Positions 19,884-20,369 of a stretch of 20,369 nt of DNA are shown here, piece by piece. The stretch lies in the NCBI GenBank assembly GCA_046765875.1, contig JBKPSJ010000385.1, positions 1 to 20,369 on the forward strand, written 5' to 3'. The notes below the pieces were generated by a model. The model ran no database searches. It had not been told where the DNA came from and was given only the letters and a program-made list of their open reading frames with translations. The DNA comes from DASRHY01 sp046765875 (lineage in GTDB: Bacteria > Actinomycetota > Actinomycetes > Propionibacteriales > Kribbellaceae). Made by a program: the position numbers and the translations under genes. Positions within the stretch are counted from its first letter, which is position 1, and every line of letters starts with the position of its first letter.

Positions 19884-20369
19884 CTACGGCGCGACCTTGT
19901 TCTGGGGCGCATTGAGTGGCGGCAGGCCCAATGTCGGCACCGAGAGCGATGGCAGCGAAACCGACGGCAGCGGAAGGGAGACCGATGGAAGCGGCTGCCG
20001 CGGCGACTTGGTCACCGGCAGGCTCGGCAGCGGGAGCGACGGAAGCAAGGTGGTACCACGCGTGGCGGCAGGGCCGGTCGGCTGCGGCGTCTGGATCGTG
20101 GGCGGCCGCGCGGAGATGCCCGGCGTCGCGAGGTCACTGGATTGAGTCGGAGTAGTCCGCGAGGTGACCGGCACCGACGGCGGCGAGACCGACGGCGGCT
20201 GCGTGGGCGCGACCGTCGGTGCGGCACACGCCGGGCACGCCTTCAGCGCCTGCTGAACGATCGCGACGACCGTGCTCATCGCGTCGGCGATCGCCGGCCG
20301 GACCGCGGGCGCGCTCGTCTTGGACAGGTCGAGCAGCCGGGTCCGCGCCTCCACGGCGAAGTCGTAGAT
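19884..20369 (-). CDS. C-terminal part of a DUF5667-like protein, 5' end outside window
   Basis: The frame is open through the right edge (it reads IYDFAVEARTRLLDL at the border), so the N-terminus is missing; GTG 20354 is probably internal. The visible part has a helical segment ending in QQALKACPACAAP with a CxxC, followed by a ~100-residue Pro/Ser/Thr tail with the repeating unit LPS(V/L). The helix plus C-P-x-C ending resembles DUF5667 proteins, which include anti-sigma factors such as RsbN encoded beside ECF sigma factor genes (recognition from memory). If right, an ECF sigma gene should lie just outside the window. It is convergent with the acyltransferase; the 80 bases between show no clear terminator. 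Confidence 0.6.
   Translation of the reverse strand: MYDFAVEARTRLLDLSKTSAPAVRPAIADAMSTVVAIVQQALKACPACAAPTVAPTQPPSVSPPSVPVTSRTTPTQSSDLATPGISARPPTIQTPQPTGPAATRGTTLLPSLPLPSLPVTKSPRQPLPSVSLPLPSVSLPSLSVPTLGLPPLNAPQNKVAP

Noticed and set aside
19910..20060. Direct repeats rich in GACGGCAGCGG-like units
   Set aside because: They encode the repeating Pro-Ser-Leu tail of the minus-strand protein and have no spacers, so they are neither CRISPR nor an origin.

Overview
The window is high-GC DNA with many GTG starts, 4-nt start/stop overlaps and leaderless-looking promoters, so it comes from an actinobacterium. The PKD-domain protein at the left edge and the gene order suggest Kribbella or a close relative in Propionibacteriales (inference; no 16S or marker gene is present). 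No tRNA, rRNA, insertion sequence, prophage or CRISPR array was seen, and no gene-free stretch exceeds about 215 bases. I did not find a wholly new defence or mobile system. The most interesting element is a complete-looking tryptophan attenuator in front of a tryptophan-free tryptophanyl-tRNA synthetase.

Left part (1-5.6 kb), accessory metabolism: the 3' end of a PKD-domain protein; an MFS transporter on the minus strand; a divergent AraC regulator followed by an alpha/beta hydrolase and a SnoaL-like protein, which form a small operon; and a cytosolic GH20 beta-N-acetylhexosaminidase.

Middle part (5.6-9.5 kb): a VOC (glyoxalase-like) protein and a ten-cysteine conserved protein run leftward. 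They are head-to-head with a Ppx/GppA phosphatase, a TIM-barrel sugar-phosphate isomerase and a TetR regulator, the last three joined by GTGA overlaps. The order Cys-rich protein / ppx / TIM barrel / (insertion) / proC / HTH / bS22 / SDR / acyltransferase matches, from memory, the mycobacterial Rv0495c-Rv0502 neighbourhood. This is therefore a conserved actinobacterial core with lineage-specific genes inserted.

Inserted block (9.5-12.6 kb): a PhyH-type dioxygenase diverges from a two-gene ABC-2 exporter. A perfect 22-bp AT-rich palindrome sits on the exporter's promoter and start codons. An excalibur-domain membrane protein follows.

Right part (12.6-20.4 kb): proC; a leftward trpS-trmO operon controlled by a short leader peptide with two adjacent Trp codons and a mutually exclusive antiterminator/terminator; a GNAT acetyltransferase; an AcuC-type deacetylase; a MerR/excisionase-type HTH protein; the 33-residue ribosomal protein bS22; an atypical SDR; an acyltransferase with a long disordered N-terminus; and, at the right edge, the C-terminal part of a probable DUF5667 (anti-sigma-like) protein on the minus strand.
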